A stretch of 9,263 nt of DNA from assembly GCA_016303085.1 (NCBI GenBank), contig JAEDMI010000097.1, positions 1 to 9,263 on the forward strand, read 5' to 3'. Below are positions 1-5,470 of this stretch, one piece after another. Source of the DNA: Acetatifactor sp. GTDB lineage: Bacteria; Bacillota; Clostridia; Lachnospirales; Lachnospiraceae. Position 1 is the stretch's first letter, and each line of letters starts with the position of its first letter. A program made the translations under genes and the position numbers. The notes under the pieces are model-generated. The model had not been told where the DNA came from and did not search any database. It saw only the letters and a program-made list of their open reading frames with translations.

Positions 1-751
1 TGGCATCTTTTAAGGATGTTTCCGCATTGATTGCCACAATATTGTTGCGGTGAGTCATGATGTCCTGCGCTTCCTTGTCTCCAAACTCAAAAATATTGGA
101 AATCATCTCTGCTTCGCTGGCTTGTATCAACCCCTGCTCATGCCCCTCATTTACCATGCTTATGATTTCCTCTTCTGTCACATCAATTTCATCCTCTTTG
201 CCGTTTACGCCGAAAACTCTGAGGATTCCGTTGGTGGTTGCCGTTACCAGTCCCGTGAAGGGATACAGCAGCTTTGTCACAAAGTACACCGGAGTGATAC
301 AGAAGTACGCCCACTTCTCAGGAACCCTGACCGCGATTTTCTTGGGCAACAGGACTCCCAATGTCAACGTTATGTATAAAAGTACCAGAGTGGAAAGCAC
401 GGATGCAACCGCAAGAACCGCTTCAGCCGGAATTACATTCAGCTTCAGCTGGTTTTCAGTCAAAAATTTCAGACCGCTCACCATGGAGCGAAGCAATATA
501 CCGAGGTGTACGGCACCTATAATCACATTAATCAGTGTGGTAATCAATTGCACCGTATTTACATATTCTGTAGGATTGTCGATTATTTTCTTTAGCTTAA
601 CGGACTTCTTGTCCTTCTCCTCATCGGCCCTCCTCTCCACTTCCTTCTCATTCAGGGAACTGATTGCCGCTCCGAATCCGTAGAAAAACATATCAATCAA
701 TAAAAGTACAATAAAGAAAATAATACTGGCAGTAGGCCCACTGTCATCCAT
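1..751 (-). CDS. CNNM/CorC-family (hemolysin C-like) membrane protein, N-terminal part, cut by window edge
   Basis: Reading the minus strand from an ATG at 751 gives an open frame of 250 codons that runs off position 1. It starts MDDSGPTASIIFF and has hydrophobic segments near residues 8–28, 66–88, 107–135 and 147–165, as expected for the CNNM (DUF21) transmembrane domain. Next comes the typical linker VTEEEIISMVNEGHEQGLI and then the start of a first CBS domain (EMISNIFEFGD.EAQDIMTHRNNIVAI). The second CBS domain and the C-terminal CorC_HlyC domain would lie outside the window. Family members are linked to Mg2+ or other cation transport, and the 'hemolysin' label is historical. The usual MTPR at the CBS entry reads MTHR here. 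A GGAGG at 765–769 sits 13 nt before the ATG, slightly far. The gene has its own promoter (820–848) and appears separate from the mazF unit. Family assignment is firm; the substrate is unknown. Confidence 0.88.
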   Translation of the reverse strand, partial: MDDSGPTASIIFFIVLLLIDMFFYGFGAAISSLNEKEVERRADEEKDKKSVKLKKIIDNPTEYVNTVQLITTLINVIIGAVHLGILLRSMVSGLKFLTENQLKLNVIPAEAVLAVASVLSTLVLLYITLTLGVLLPKKIAVRVPEKWAYFCITPVYFVTKLLYPFTGLVTATTNGILRVFGVNGKEDEIDVTEEEIISMVNEGHEQGLIQASEAEMISNIFEFGDKEAQDIMTHRNNIVAINAETSLKDA

Positions 752-783
752 AGTAAAATTTATTCCTCCAAATCAAATTCTTG

Positions 784-808
784 CCGCTTCGACAATAGCG
801 AATCGCGG
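784..808 (-). other. Hairpin in the 5' leader of the CNNM/CorC gene
   Basis: CCGC-GA-TTCG, a 7-nt loop and CGAA-GCGG can pair as two 4-bp stems separated by a 2-nt bulge. The hairpin lies between the predicted transcription start (about 813) and the ribosome binding site (765–769). No T-tract follows, so it is not a terminator. It may influence mRNA stability or translation; that role is inference. Confidence 0.4.
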
Positions 809-819
809 TATTATCCTTT

Positions 820-848
820 AATATATCATTTCATACACTGTTCGTCAA
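820..848 (-). promoter_or_regulatory. Sigma-A-type promoter for the CNNM/CorC gene
   Basis: On the minus strand, TTGACG (843–848) and TATATT (820–825) are separated by exactly 17 nt. Each matches the sigma-A consensus at 5 of 6 positions. The predicted start is near 813, giving a leader of about 62 nt. A 7-bp inverted repeat, TTCGTCA-N17-TGACGAA (841–871), overlaps the -35 box and could be an operator. Confidence 0.75.
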
Positions 849-871
849 GAACTGTACCGAACTCTGACGAA
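841..871. repeat. Inverted repeat TTCGTCA-N17-TGACGAA over the -35 box
   Basis: The arms 841–847 and 865–871 are perfect 7-bp inverted repeats around a 17-nt spacer. The spacer itself holds two copies of gaact (849–853 and 859–863) exactly 10 nt apart. The repeat lies between the mazF stop codon and the CNNM promoter and covers most of the -35 box. No T-run follows on either strand, so an operator reading is preferred over a terminator. The binding protein is unknown. Confidence 0.35.
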
Positions 872-873
872 TT

Positions 874-1215
874 CTATGTATCCAATTCCAGACTAATCAT
901 CAGCGCACGGTTTACCTTTCTCATAATATCACCGTCCAAATGACAGACCTTATCCTTCAGCCGCTTTTTGTCTATGGTTCGCAGTTGTTCCAGAAGTACT
1001 ACGGAATCCTTATCCATATCGTACATTGCGGCATTCAGTTCGATATGGGTGGGCAGCTTCGCCTTGTTCATCTTAGAGGTGATTGCAGCGCAGATAACTG
1101 TCGGACTATGCCTGTTCCCCACATCGTTCTGAACAATCAGTACCGGTCTGATGCCTCCCTGCTCCGAGCCGATAACCGGCCTCAAATCTGCGTAATATAC
1201 ATCTCCTCGTCTCAT
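874..1215 (-). CDS. mazF: EndoA/MazF-type mRNA interferase (toxin)
   Basis: The 113-residue product matches the usual length and sequence of the Bacillus EndoA/MazF toxin, a ribosome-independent endoribonuclease that cuts mRNA at short specific sites. Visible landmarks are RRGDVYYADL at the N-terminus, GSEQGGIRPVLIVQND (residues 17–31, including the conserved catalytic-region Arg23), AAIT (43–46, conserved Thr) and LLEQLRTIDKKRL (74–86). All appear intact, so an active enzyme is expected. The ATG at 1215 is preceded by GGAGGG with only 3 nt spacing. The gene follows alr by 56 nt, as in Bacillus where the order is alr–ndoAI–ndoA, but the antitoxin gene is missing here. It is probably co-transcribed with nnr and alr. 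The family call is secure; whether it acts as a toxin in this organism is not shown. Confidence 0.93.
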   Translation of the reverse strand: MRRGDVYYADLRPVIGSEQGGIRPVLIVQNDVGNRHSPTVICAAITSKMNKAKLPTHIELNAAMYDMDKDSVVLLEQLRTIDKKRLKDKVCHLDGDIMRKVNRALMISLELDT

Positions 1216-1249
1216 TTTCCCTCCAGATATTTCGTTATGTTCTGGAAAA
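1215..1249 (-). promoter_or_regulatory. Possible hairpin covering the mazF ribosome binding site
   Basis: In the alr–mazF gap the mRNA can pair TCCAG with CTGGA (1242–1246 with 1222–1226, 15-nt loop). Alternatively it can pair TTTTCC with GGAAAA (1244–1249 with 1215–1220). Both foldings bury part of GGAGGG, and the second reaches the A of the start codon. This could hold down translation of the toxin. The stems are short, so the role is tentative. Confidence 0.35.
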
Positions 1250-1271
1250 AGTATTACCCCTTTCTTTTCTT

Positions 1272-2498
1272 CTATTCACTGCAACCAACAACTTTACCGT
1301 CCCATGTATATACTCTTGGAATTCTTTTTCCCAAATCGCAGACCAGCTCATAGTTAAATCTTCCCGACAGTGCTCCCATCTCTTCCGCGCTGATACATTC
1401 TTCACCGTCAGTACCCAGAAGAACTACCCTGTCATTTTCCTCCGCCTCCGGGATTTCCGACACATCCACCATAAACTGATCCATACAGACTCTGCCGAGA
1501 ATAGGCGCACGCCTCCCGTCAATCAGGACATACCCTTTCCCCGAAAGGCTTCTGGGATATCCGTCACCGTACCCTATGGGAATTGTGGCAATCCGCATAT
1601 CTTCTACAGCTGTAAAGGTGCCTCCGTAGCTCACTGACTGTCCTGCATGTATGGTCTTTATATAGACAATACGACTGTAGAGAGACAACGCAGGTGAAAG
1701 TTCCACCGCATTTTTATTCACCTCATCGGAGGGCATCAGCCCATACAGAGTAATGCCCGCCCTGACAAGATCCATATTTGCCTCCGGCATTTCCAGAATG
1801 CCTGCGCTGTTGGAACAATGTTTCAGCGGAATCTTTCTGCCCAGCCTCTCCTCTGCTTTCTCCGCAAAATTTCGAAATCTTTCAAGCTGCTCTTCCGCAT
1901 TGCTCTTATCCGTCTCGTCCGCTCTTGCAAAATGAGTAAAAATCCCCTCTATCTCCAGACCTTCCCTCCCGGCTGCATTTTCTATAAATCGCAGTCCCTT
2001 TTCATCCGGAGTAATACCGATACGGCTCATTCCCGTATCTACCTTAATATGTATCTTCAACGACCTGCCAGCCTTTTGGGCCGCTGCCTGAAGCTGTTCC
2101 AGCATATCTTCCCGGAATACGGCGGGACGCACCTCCTCCCGGGCCAGCTGTTCATAACAATAGGGAAAGGTATAACCTAAAATCAATATGGGCATCCTGA
2201 TTCCTGCTTCCCGCAGGTCATGTGCCTCCTCAGCCGTAGCCACCGCAAATCCCCACATAAAATCCAGCTTTTCAAGCACTTTAGCAATGGGCACACTGCC
2301 GTGTCCGTAGCCGTCCGTCTTAATCACGCCCACCATTTTTGTATTGGGCGCAATATTTGCTTTCATATTACACATGTTGCGCACAATAGCATCCAGCTTT
2401 ACCTCAGCGTAACCTCTGTTGCAACATTCCGGTATATCATTCAATTCTCTCATCTTACAACCATGCCTTTCCGCTGCCGTGCCGTAGTTCTCTCCCAT
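1272..2498 (-). CDS. alr: Alanine racemase (PLP-dependent)
   Basis: The enzyme interconverts L- and D-alanine in the cytoplasm to supply peptidoglycan. The PLP-lysine motif reads VIKTDGYGHG (Lys60 counted from the start chosen here; many homologs have VVKADAYGHG). The second catalytic base is the Tyr in SVSYGGTF (Tyr291). HIKVDTGMSRIG, FTHFA.AD, GYGDGYPR, GRVCMDQFMVD and the C-terminal RIPRVY are all typical, so the fold-type III barrel and C-terminal beta domain are complete. The start is uncertain. ATG at 2498 (408 residues) lies 4 nt after the nnr stop and has GGGGAG 12 nt upstream. ATG at 2453 gives 393 residues, nearer the usual family length, but has a poorer RBS. An ATG at 2591 is also in frame but would overlap nnr by 89 nt and seems unlikely. 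Translation is probably coupled to nnr. Confidence 0.95.
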   Translation of the reverse strand: MGENYGTAAERHGCKMRELNDIPECCNRGYAEVKLDAIVRNMCNMKANIAPNTKMVGVIKTDGYGHGSVPIAKVLEKLDFMWGFAVATAEEAHDLREAGIRMPILILGYTFPYCYEQLAREEVRPAVFREDMLEQLQAAAQKAGRSLKIHIKVDTGMSRIGITPDEKGLRFIENAAGREGLEIEGIFTHFARADETDKSNAEEQLERFRNFAEKAEERLGRKIPLKHCSNSAGILEMPEANMDLVRAGITLYGLMPSDEVNKNAVELSPALSLYSRIVYIKTIHAGQSVSYGGTFTAVEDMRIATIPIGYGDGYPRSLSGKGYVLIDGRRAPILGRVCMDQFMVDVSEIPEAEENDRVVLLGTDGEECISAEEMGALSGRFNYELVCDLGKRIPRVYTWDGKVVGCSE

Positions 2499-2502
2499 AA
2501 AC

Positions 2503-3990
2503 TCAATTTTCTCCCCAAGTGCATACCAAATCTCCCGCCATACATGCGTGCTCACCGATTTTAGCTGACACTCTGTCTCCCGCTCTGCCATGGATGCAGG
2601 TTCCCACGCAGGCAGCCCGGTAAGCCTCCATACCCTGAGCTATCAACCCCGCAATCATGCCGGCCAGCACATCGCCGCTGCCCGCCGTGGCAAGCCCGCT
2701 GTTGCCGCTTAAGTTGACGCATACAGGCTTTCCCGCTCCGCAGATAAAGGTTCTGGCATCCTTTGCCGCCACCACAGCCTGAAGCTCCATGGCCAGTTCA
2801 CTGCCGCAGTCCGAAAGATTTTCCTTCACCTCTGAAATCTTCTTTTGTAAAAGTCTGGCCAATTCGCCCACATGAGGCGTCAGCACCATGCTTCTCCCCC
2901 GGCTGCCTTCGTATGCCGCAAGTTTCCGCAGCCCGGGATTCTCTGCAAGTAAATTCAGTCCGTCCGCGTCAATGAGTAGAGGTAATTTGCTGTTTTTTAA
3001 TACCTTTTCCAGCAAATTCTCCGTATGGGGTCCTTTTCCCAGCCCGGGTCCTATTGCAATGACATCCGCCCAATTCAGGCTCTCTTCCAAGTCATCCGGC
3101 CCGCCCAGGAGGGCTTCCGGCACTGTCTGCTGCAGGATAACCCTGTTCTCCTTTGGTGTAATCACCTTTACCATTCCTGCCCCGATGCGGTAAGCTGCCT
3201 TTGCAGCCAGCACCGCCGCGCCGGCCATATTGAAACTTCCGGCGATGAGTAATACTTTTCCAAAGGTTCCTTTATTTCCACATACATTTCTGACCGGAAG
3301 AAGTTCCTCCGTCTTTTCGTCCAGGAAATACATGCCGGGTTCACACCCGCCGAAACTCAGTTTTGATATCCCTATGTCCGCTGTCGTGATTTTCCCCGCC
3401 AAATCACATCCCGGGTAAAGAACAAGCCCCCGCTTACAGAATCCGAAGGTCACCGTCTCATTGACTCTTACCGCTTTTCCCCGGATTATTCCTGTGTCTG
3501 AATCAATGCCGCTGGGCAGGTCTAAGGCAATCTTCCACCCCTCAAGCCCATTGAAGGTATCCACCGCATCTCCCAAAACACCGGCGATTTCCCGGGATAA
3601 CCCCACGCCAAACAGGGCATCGATTAAAATAGTATATTCAACTTCAGCGGGTTTGGTACTGAAGTTCACCGGATAATGATCCAAAATTTTTCTCTGGGCG
3701 CTCCACTCCTCAGAAGCTCTGCCCTTCTCGCCGACACACCATACCTCAACCGTATAGTCGCCCTCGGAAAGAAGTCTTGCCAACGCCAGCCCGTCGCCTC
3801 CGTTATTTCCCGTACCTGCCATAATAAGTACCTTCATTTTAGTCCCGGGATGCTCCGAACGGTACTTTTCAATCCTGTCGTAAGCCGCCAGTGCCGCTCT
3901 TTCCATAAGCACCATGGAAGGAACACCCATTTCCTCTATGGTGTATTTATCATACCTGCGCATTTCCTCTGCTGTCACCAGATACCGCAT
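2503..3990 (-). CDS. nnr: Bifunctional NAD(P)HX repair enzyme: epimerase plus ADP-dependent dehydratase
   Basis: The 495-residue protein joins two enzymes that repair hydrated NADH/NADPH. The N-terminal YjeF_N epimerase (about residues 1–210) shows MAGTGNNGGDGLALARLL (58–74), LIDALFGVGLSREI (122–135) and the ALDLPSGIDSDTG motif (155–167). The C-terminal ribokinase-like dehydratase (about 225–495) shows GNKGTFGKVLLIAGS (238–252), GPGLG (314–318), LLIDADGLN (338–346), TPHVGE (371–376) and the ATAGSGDVLAGMIAG nucleotide-binding loop (434–448). The start at 3990 is chosen because GGAGG (3998–4002) lies 7 nt upstream and MRYLVTAEEMRRYD is the normal family N-terminus; an in-frame ATG at 4047 would reach back to the terminator hairpin. 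It is the first gene of the nnr–alr–mazF unit. Both halves look functional. Confidence 0.95.
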   Translation of the reverse strand: MRYLVTAEEMRRYDKYTIEEMGVPSMVLMERAALAAYDRIEKYRSEHPGTKMKVLIMAGTGNNGGDGLALARLLSEGDYTVEVWCVGEKGRASEEWSAQRKILDHYPVNFSTKPAEVEYTILIDALFGVGLSREIAGVLGDAVDTFNGLEGWKIALDLPSGIDSDTGIIRGKAVRVNETVTFGFCKRGLVLYPGCDLAGKITTADIGISKLSFGGCEPGMYFLDEKTEELLPVRNVCGNKGTFGKVLLIAGSFNMAGAAVLAAKAAYRIGAGMVKVITPKENRVILQQTVPEALLGGPDDLEESLNWADVIAIGPGLGKGPHTENLLEKVLKNSKLPLLIDADGLNLLAENPGLRKLAAYEGSRGRSMVLTPHVGELARLLQKKISEVKENLSDCGSELAMELQAVVAAKDARTFICGAGKPVCVNLSGNSGLATAGSGDVLAGMIAGLIAQGMEAYRAACVGTCIHGRAGDRVSAKIGEHACMAGDLVCTWGEN

Positions 3991-4018
3991 CTTTCCACCT
4001 CCGCTTTTCACAACTCTC

Positions 4019-4047
4019 AGTGTACGCCATATACAACAATCCTGCAA
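4019..4047 (-). promoter_or_regulatory. Candidate promoter of the nnr–alr–mazF operon
   Basis: TTGCAG (4042–4047) and TACACT (4019–4024) are 17 nt apart on the minus strand, directly after the terminator at 4051–4081 and about 30 nt before the nnr start. The boxes are only moderate matches (3/6 and 4/6). The position between a terminator and the first gene of a unit is the main support. Confidence 0.45.
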
Positions 4048-4050
4048 GTG

Positions 4051-4081
4051 AAAAGACCGACACGGAAGCCCCGCATCGGCC
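4051..4081 (-). terminator. Rho-independent terminator of the rex operon
   Basis: On the minus strand, GGCCGATGCGG (4081–4071), the loop GGCTT and CCGTGTCGGTC (4065–4055) form an 11-bp stem with three G·U pairs. TTTT follows at 4054–4051. It begins 9 nt beyond the stop codon of the coiled-coil gene and separates that transcript from nnr. Confidence 0.8.
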
Positions 4082-4090
4082 TGTATTCAT

Positions 4091-4729
4091 CTATTGCTTT
4101 TTATCCGGCTCCTTGTCTGGCATCACGGGATGCTGTTCCTCAGGATTATATTTCATATCAAAAAGATTTACCACTTCAGCACCGAACACATCGTGCATGT
4201 AGGAATAGATTTCGTGATTTTTCTGCTCCAATTCCTGCTTCTTTATCAGACGTTTTTTCAGTTCCACGCGAATTTCTGCCACCCACTTGGCTATATTCTC
4301 AATATTCTCCGTATTCTCCTGCATCGTCTGATAGCAGCACTCCATGGTTTCCAGCATCAGCCTCGAATTCAGCTTTTCGATTTCTCCGGGCAGTTCAAGC
4401 AGTTCATCCTGATATTCGGCAAGGCGATCATTGCACTCCTCCACCAGCTTTTTGTGCTGCCCCAACTTTCCGGACAAATCCTCTTTTCCGCCCTGTTCTG
4501 CCTCGTCTGCCATAGACACAATCTCATTCATCAGCTTTCTTTTCAGCTTTTTGATATCCTTTGTCTCCGTATTCAGCTTTCCCTGCCGTTTTAACAGTGT
4601 ATTCAGCTTTTCTTCCGTCCCGGCCATCCTTGCTTTCGTCTCCTCATCCAGCAGACGATACCACTTGTTATCCAGCGTAAGTATAGGTATTTTTTTGCCT
4701 TGAAGTGCTCCAGGAAACTGTTCTTTCAT
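4091..4729 (-). CDS. Uncharacterised coiled-coil protein encoded directly after rex
   Basis: I do not recognise a characterised family. The 212-residue product is highly charged, cytoplasmic (no signal peptide or membrane segment) and mostly alpha-helical. Heptad-like stretches run from about residue 35 to 75 (EEKLNTLLKRQGKLN, KDIKKLKRKL) and from about 85 to 175, broken by a Gly-rich turn near 80 and a Pro near 114. The ends are distinctive and not coiled coil: an N-terminal KKIPILTLDNKWYRLL (12–27) and a C-terminal IYSYMHDVFGAEVVNLFDMKYNP (174–196). A polar tail follows. The ATG at 4729 has GGGAGG about 5 nt upstream and lies 17 nt past the rex stop, so the two genes are surely co-transcribed, and a terminator follows. 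A structural or adaptor role is possible; no function is assigned. Confidence 0.85.
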   Translation of the reverse strand: MKEQFPGALQGKKIPILTLDNKWYRLLDEETKARMAGTEEKLNTLLKRQGKLNTETKDIKKLKRKLMNEIVSMADEAEQGGKEDLSGKLGQHKKLVEECNDRLAEYQDELLELPGEIEKLNSRLMLETMECCYQTMQENTENIENIAKWVAEIRVELKKRLIKKQELEQKNHEIYSYMHDVFGAEVVNLFDMKYNPEEQHPVMPDKEPDKKQ

Positions 4730-4747
4730 AAAAGCCTCCCGACGGGG

Positions 4748-5392
4748 TTATCTCCTGTTACTTTTCATATACCGGTTAATATTGTAAGAAAGTTTCATCA
4801 GGCTGTCGGAGAGATGTACATTCTCCACCTGAATGCCCTCCGGCACATTCAAATCCACATGTGCAAAATTCCAGATGGCTTTAATTCCGTTCTGTACCAG
4901 CTGTTCAGCCACACCCACGGCACCGGTTTTCGGGATTGTCAGTACGGCAATATCAATATCATTCTCCGCCACAAACCTGTCCAGCTTATCCATGGACATG
5001 ACCTTTATACCTCTCACATCCTTACCCACAAGTTCAGGATTCTGGTCAAACATTCCTTTGAAAATAAATCCTCTTCTTTCAAAATTCATGTAATTACCCA
5101 ACGCACGTCCCAGATTCCCCGCACCGATGATAATAAAATTATGCTGTTTGTCCAACCCCAATATCTTTCCGATTTCATTGTAAAGATATTCAACGTTATA
5201 GCCGTAACCCTGCTGGCCAAAGCCTCCGAAATTATTGAAATCCTGTCTGATTTGAGATGCGGTAACCTTCATAAGCTCGCTCAAATCCTGAGACGATATT
5301 CTTTCAACGCCCTCATCCTTCAATTCCCCCAGATATCTGAAATATCTGGGCAGTCTCCCGATAACGGCCTGTGAAATTTCCTTCTCTTCCAA
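4748..5392 (-). CDS. rex: Redox-sensing transcriptional repressor Rex
   Basis: The 214-residue protein has the full Rex layout. The N-terminal winged helix covers about 1–78, with ISQAVIGRLPRYFRYL, the recognition helix region TASQIRQDFNNFG (44–56) and the GQQGYGYNVEYL wing. The Rossmann domain has GAGNLGRAL (90–98), and Asp116 follows the second strand as expected for NAD(H) preference. The C-terminal domain-swap helix is DSLMKLSYNINRYM. Rex represses fermentation and respiration genes when NADH/NAD+ is low and is released by NADH. The start codon is TTG at 5392: no in-frame ATG precedes it, GGGAG (5400–5404) lies 7 nt upstream, and MEEKEISQAVI aligns with the usual N-terminus. It is transcribed from its own consensus promoter, and the coiled-coil gene follows in the same unit. 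Target genes cannot be read from this window. Confidence 0.96.
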   Translation of the reverse strand: MEEKEISQAVIGRLPRYFRYLGELKDEGVERISSQDLSELMKVTASQIRQDFNNFGGFGQQGYGYNVEYLYNEIGKILGLDKQHNFIIIGAGNLGRALGNYMNFERRGFIFKGMFDQNPELVGKDVRGIKVMSMDKLDRFVAENDIDIAVLTIPKTGAVGVAEQLVQNGIKAIWNFAHVDLNVPEGIQVENVHLSDSLMKLSYNINRYMKSNRR

Positions 5393-5399
5393 AACCCTG

Positions 5400-5404
5400 C
5401 TCCC
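5400..5404 (-). promoter_or_regulatory. Ribosome binding site that sets the TTG start of rex
   Basis: GGGAG lies 7 nt upstream of TTG (5390–5392). The absence of any nearby in-frame ATG or GTG makes this the deciding evidence for a TTG start, which would lower Rex translation relative to ATG. Confidence 0.65.
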
Positions 5405-5427
5405 TCTCTTGCCTGTTACTTTATTTC

Positions 5428-5456
5428 ATCATAACAAGTCGTTAAAAAAATGTCAA
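5428..5456 (-). promoter_or_regulatory. Consensus sigma-A promoter of the rex operon
   Basis: TTGACA (5451–5456, perfect) and TATGAT (5428–5433, 5/6) are separated by 17 nt. Transcription should start near 5421 and give a short leader of about 29 nt before the TTG start. An 18-mer at 5439–5456 resembles a Rex operator (see findings). Confidence 0.85.
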
Positions 5457-5470
5457 GCACAGGTCTTACA
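5444..5470 (-). terminator. Weak candidate terminator after icd, overlapping the rex -35 box
   Basis: TGTAAG (5470–5465, containing the icd TAA stop) can pair with CTT-g-ACA (5457–5451, one bulged G) around a 7-nt loop, and seven Ts follow (5450–5444). The stem is short and AU-rich, so termination may be partial and rex could also receive read-through from icd. Confidence 0.35.

Noticed and set aside
57..683. Long plus-strand open frame (208 codons)
   Set aside because: It is antisense to the CNNM/CorC gene, whose minus-strand translation is a clear family member. The plus-strand product is Ser-rich with no recognisable motif.
3676..4515. Long plus-strand open frame (279 codons)
   Set aside because: It crosses the antisense of nnr, the rex-operon terminator and the coiled-coil gene. 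Its composition is rich in Pro, Ser, Cys and His, and no domain is visible.
5431..5444. TAAC-N5-GTTA dyad between the rex promoter boxes as a Rex operator
   Set aside because: The half-sites face the wrong way compared with GTTAA-N4-TTAAC, and 4-bp arms are expected by chance. The overlapping 18-mer at 5439–5456 is a better candidate.
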